In this document: piece after piece, positions 4,849 to 5,527 of the stretch
Layout: the number at the start of each line of letters is the position of its first letter
How positions within the stretch are numbered: the stretch's first letter is position 1
NCBI GenBank assembly: GCA_031382085.1
Contig: JANMYM010000031.1
Location: 1-5,527 of the forward strand
Direction of reading: 5' to 3'
Origin: UBA964 sp031382085
GTDB lineage: Bacteria; Pseudomonadota; Gammaproteobacteria; Steroidobacterales; Steroidobacteraceae
DNA: 5,527 nt
Notes under the pieces: model-generated
Database searches by the model: none
Told to the model about the DNA's origin: nothing
The model's input: only the letters and a program-made list of their open reading frames with translations
Program-made: the position numbers and the translations under genes

Positions 4849-5527
4849 TCATTTTTCCGTCGCCAACGGAACATCGGAAATTCGGGATGCGGCAACCCGC
4901 TGCAGCCTCAACGGCAATCGTTGCAGGTAGCTCGGCGCGCTATACATGAATTTGAGCGTAATTCCACCGCACGCAATAAAACCTGCGAATGAAACCCAGT
5001 CCGGAGCACCAAAGAAACGCAATGCCAACCCAACCGACGACCAAAAAACCCCGAAACAAAGCAGCACAATAAATGCGGCACGCACGCCAAATCCGGCGTC
5101 TAACAGCAGGTGGTGCATGTGTTCCCGATCGGCGCTGAACGGGGATCTGCCGCGCAGCAAGCGCCGCAACATCGTCCACAGTAACTCGTAAACTGGCATG
5201 GCTGCGAACCAAAGCACACCGACTGGCGACAACGCAACGTCGCGCCCTTGGCTGAGCGATATCCCAATACTCGCAAGCACAAATCCCAGCAGCGTGCTCC
5301 CGCCATCTCCCATAAAACAGCGCACCTGACGATTGAATCGGGCGGGCAGATTGAAAATAAGGAAACCGATGATCACACCGGATAACAGAATTGCCATGGC
5401 GACAGCGTTCAATTGACCTGCTGAAAGTCCAACGGCAATGAACGAGACCAGTGCGACCAGTGCCATGGCACCCGCCAGGCCGTCCATACCGTCCAGCATA
5501 TTGAACGCATTAACTGCGCCAGCCACG
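4849..5527 (-). CDS. WecA/MraY-family undecaprenyl-phosphate sugar-1-phosphate transferase, C-terminal part
   Basis: The last 225 or so residues of a membrane glycosyltransferase; the start lies beyond the right edge, so the GTG at 5526-5524 is an internal codon. The visible part holds the family's cytoplasmic motifs: VNAFNMLDGMDGLAG (5-19, with D12 and D15 matching catalytic Asp residues of the NxxNxxDGxDG motif), CFMGDGGS (70-77), and RGRSPFSADREHMHHLLLDAGF spanning 125-146, whose HMHH (136-139) is the HxHH motif. About six hydrophobic segments alternate with these loops (roughly 20-36, 42-60, 76-92, 101-118, 149-171 and 177-196). Such enzymes transfer GlcNAc-1-P or a related sugar-1-phosphate from a UDP-sugar to undecaprenyl phosphate, starting O-antigen, enterobacterial common antigen or capsule units. 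WecA and WbpL types cannot be separated here. Sampled 60-80 base stretches have 50-63 percent GC, generally lower than manC samples (55-70 percent), with more A/T-ending codons. Confidence 0.9.
   Translation of the reverse strand, partial: VAGAVNAFNMLDGMDGLAGAMALVALVSFIAVGLSAGQLNAVAMAILLSGVIIGFLIFNLPARFNRQVRCFMGDGGSTLLGFVLASIGISLSQGRDVALSPVGVLWFAAMPVYELLWTMLRRLLRGRSPFSADREHMHHLLLDAGFGVRAAFIVLLCFGVFWSSVGLALRFFGAPDWVSFAGFIACGGITLKFMYSAPSYLQRLPLRLQRVAASRISDVPLATEK

Noticed and set aside
4709..4930. A 73-codon plus-strand open frame across the end of the toxin gene and the convergent spacer
   Set aside because: It overlaps the real toxin and transferase genes in other frames, and has no ribosome site and no recognisable sequence.

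Overview
The window is a stretch of a surface-polysaccharide (O-antigen or exopolysaccharide) precursor gene cluster, interrupted by a small toxin-antitoxin module. High GC in most genes, GC-rich third codon positions and the ManC and ManB sequence style point to a GC-rich proteobacterium, most likely gammaproteobacterial. The sequence alone does not fix the genus.

Layout, in the direction of transcription of the main genes (minus strand, right to left). Positions 5527-4849 hold the C-terminal two thirds of a polytopic WecA/MraY-family polyprenyl-phosphate sugar-1-phosphate transferase, which primes glycan assembly on the lipid carrier. Positions 3961-1 hold four tightly packed minus-strand genes: manC (GDP-mannose synthesis, bifunctional), manB (phosphomannomutase), wecB (UDP-GlcNAc 2-epimerase) and the first 24 codons of a UDP-glucose 6-dehydrogenase-like gene. 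The gaps between them are 12, 4 and 1 bases, so they read as one operon. Between the two minus-strand blocks, on the plus strand, lies a two-gene vapBC-type module (4075-4772): a ribbon-helix-helix antitoxin and a PIN-domain toxin that overlap by four bases (ATGA).

How the genes fit together: ManB converts mannose-6-phosphate to mannose-1-phosphate. ManC supplies mannose-6-phosphate from fructose-6-phosphate through its C-terminal isomerase domain, and makes GDP-mannose with its N-terminal domain. WecB makes UDP-ManNAc from UDP-GlcNAc, and the last gene would make UDP-glucuronate. The transferase at the right end would load the first sugar phosphate onto undecaprenyl phosphate. The encoded glycan therefore plausibly contains mannose (or a GDP-mannose-derived sugar), ManNAc and possibly a uronic acid. 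This is an inference from gene content.

The most notable non-coding feature is the 113-bp divergent region between manC and the antitoxin. It carries a perfect 16-bp palindrome plus a third copy of its TGCTAT half-site overlapping the antitoxin start, the expected layout of an autoregulated toxin-antitoxin operator. No RNA gene, CRISPR array, IS element or attachment site was recognised. The gene families are all known. The points worth a second look are the placement and shared control region of the toxin-antitoxin module, the two non-ATG starts, apparent leaderless starts, and a strong context bias around TTAG.
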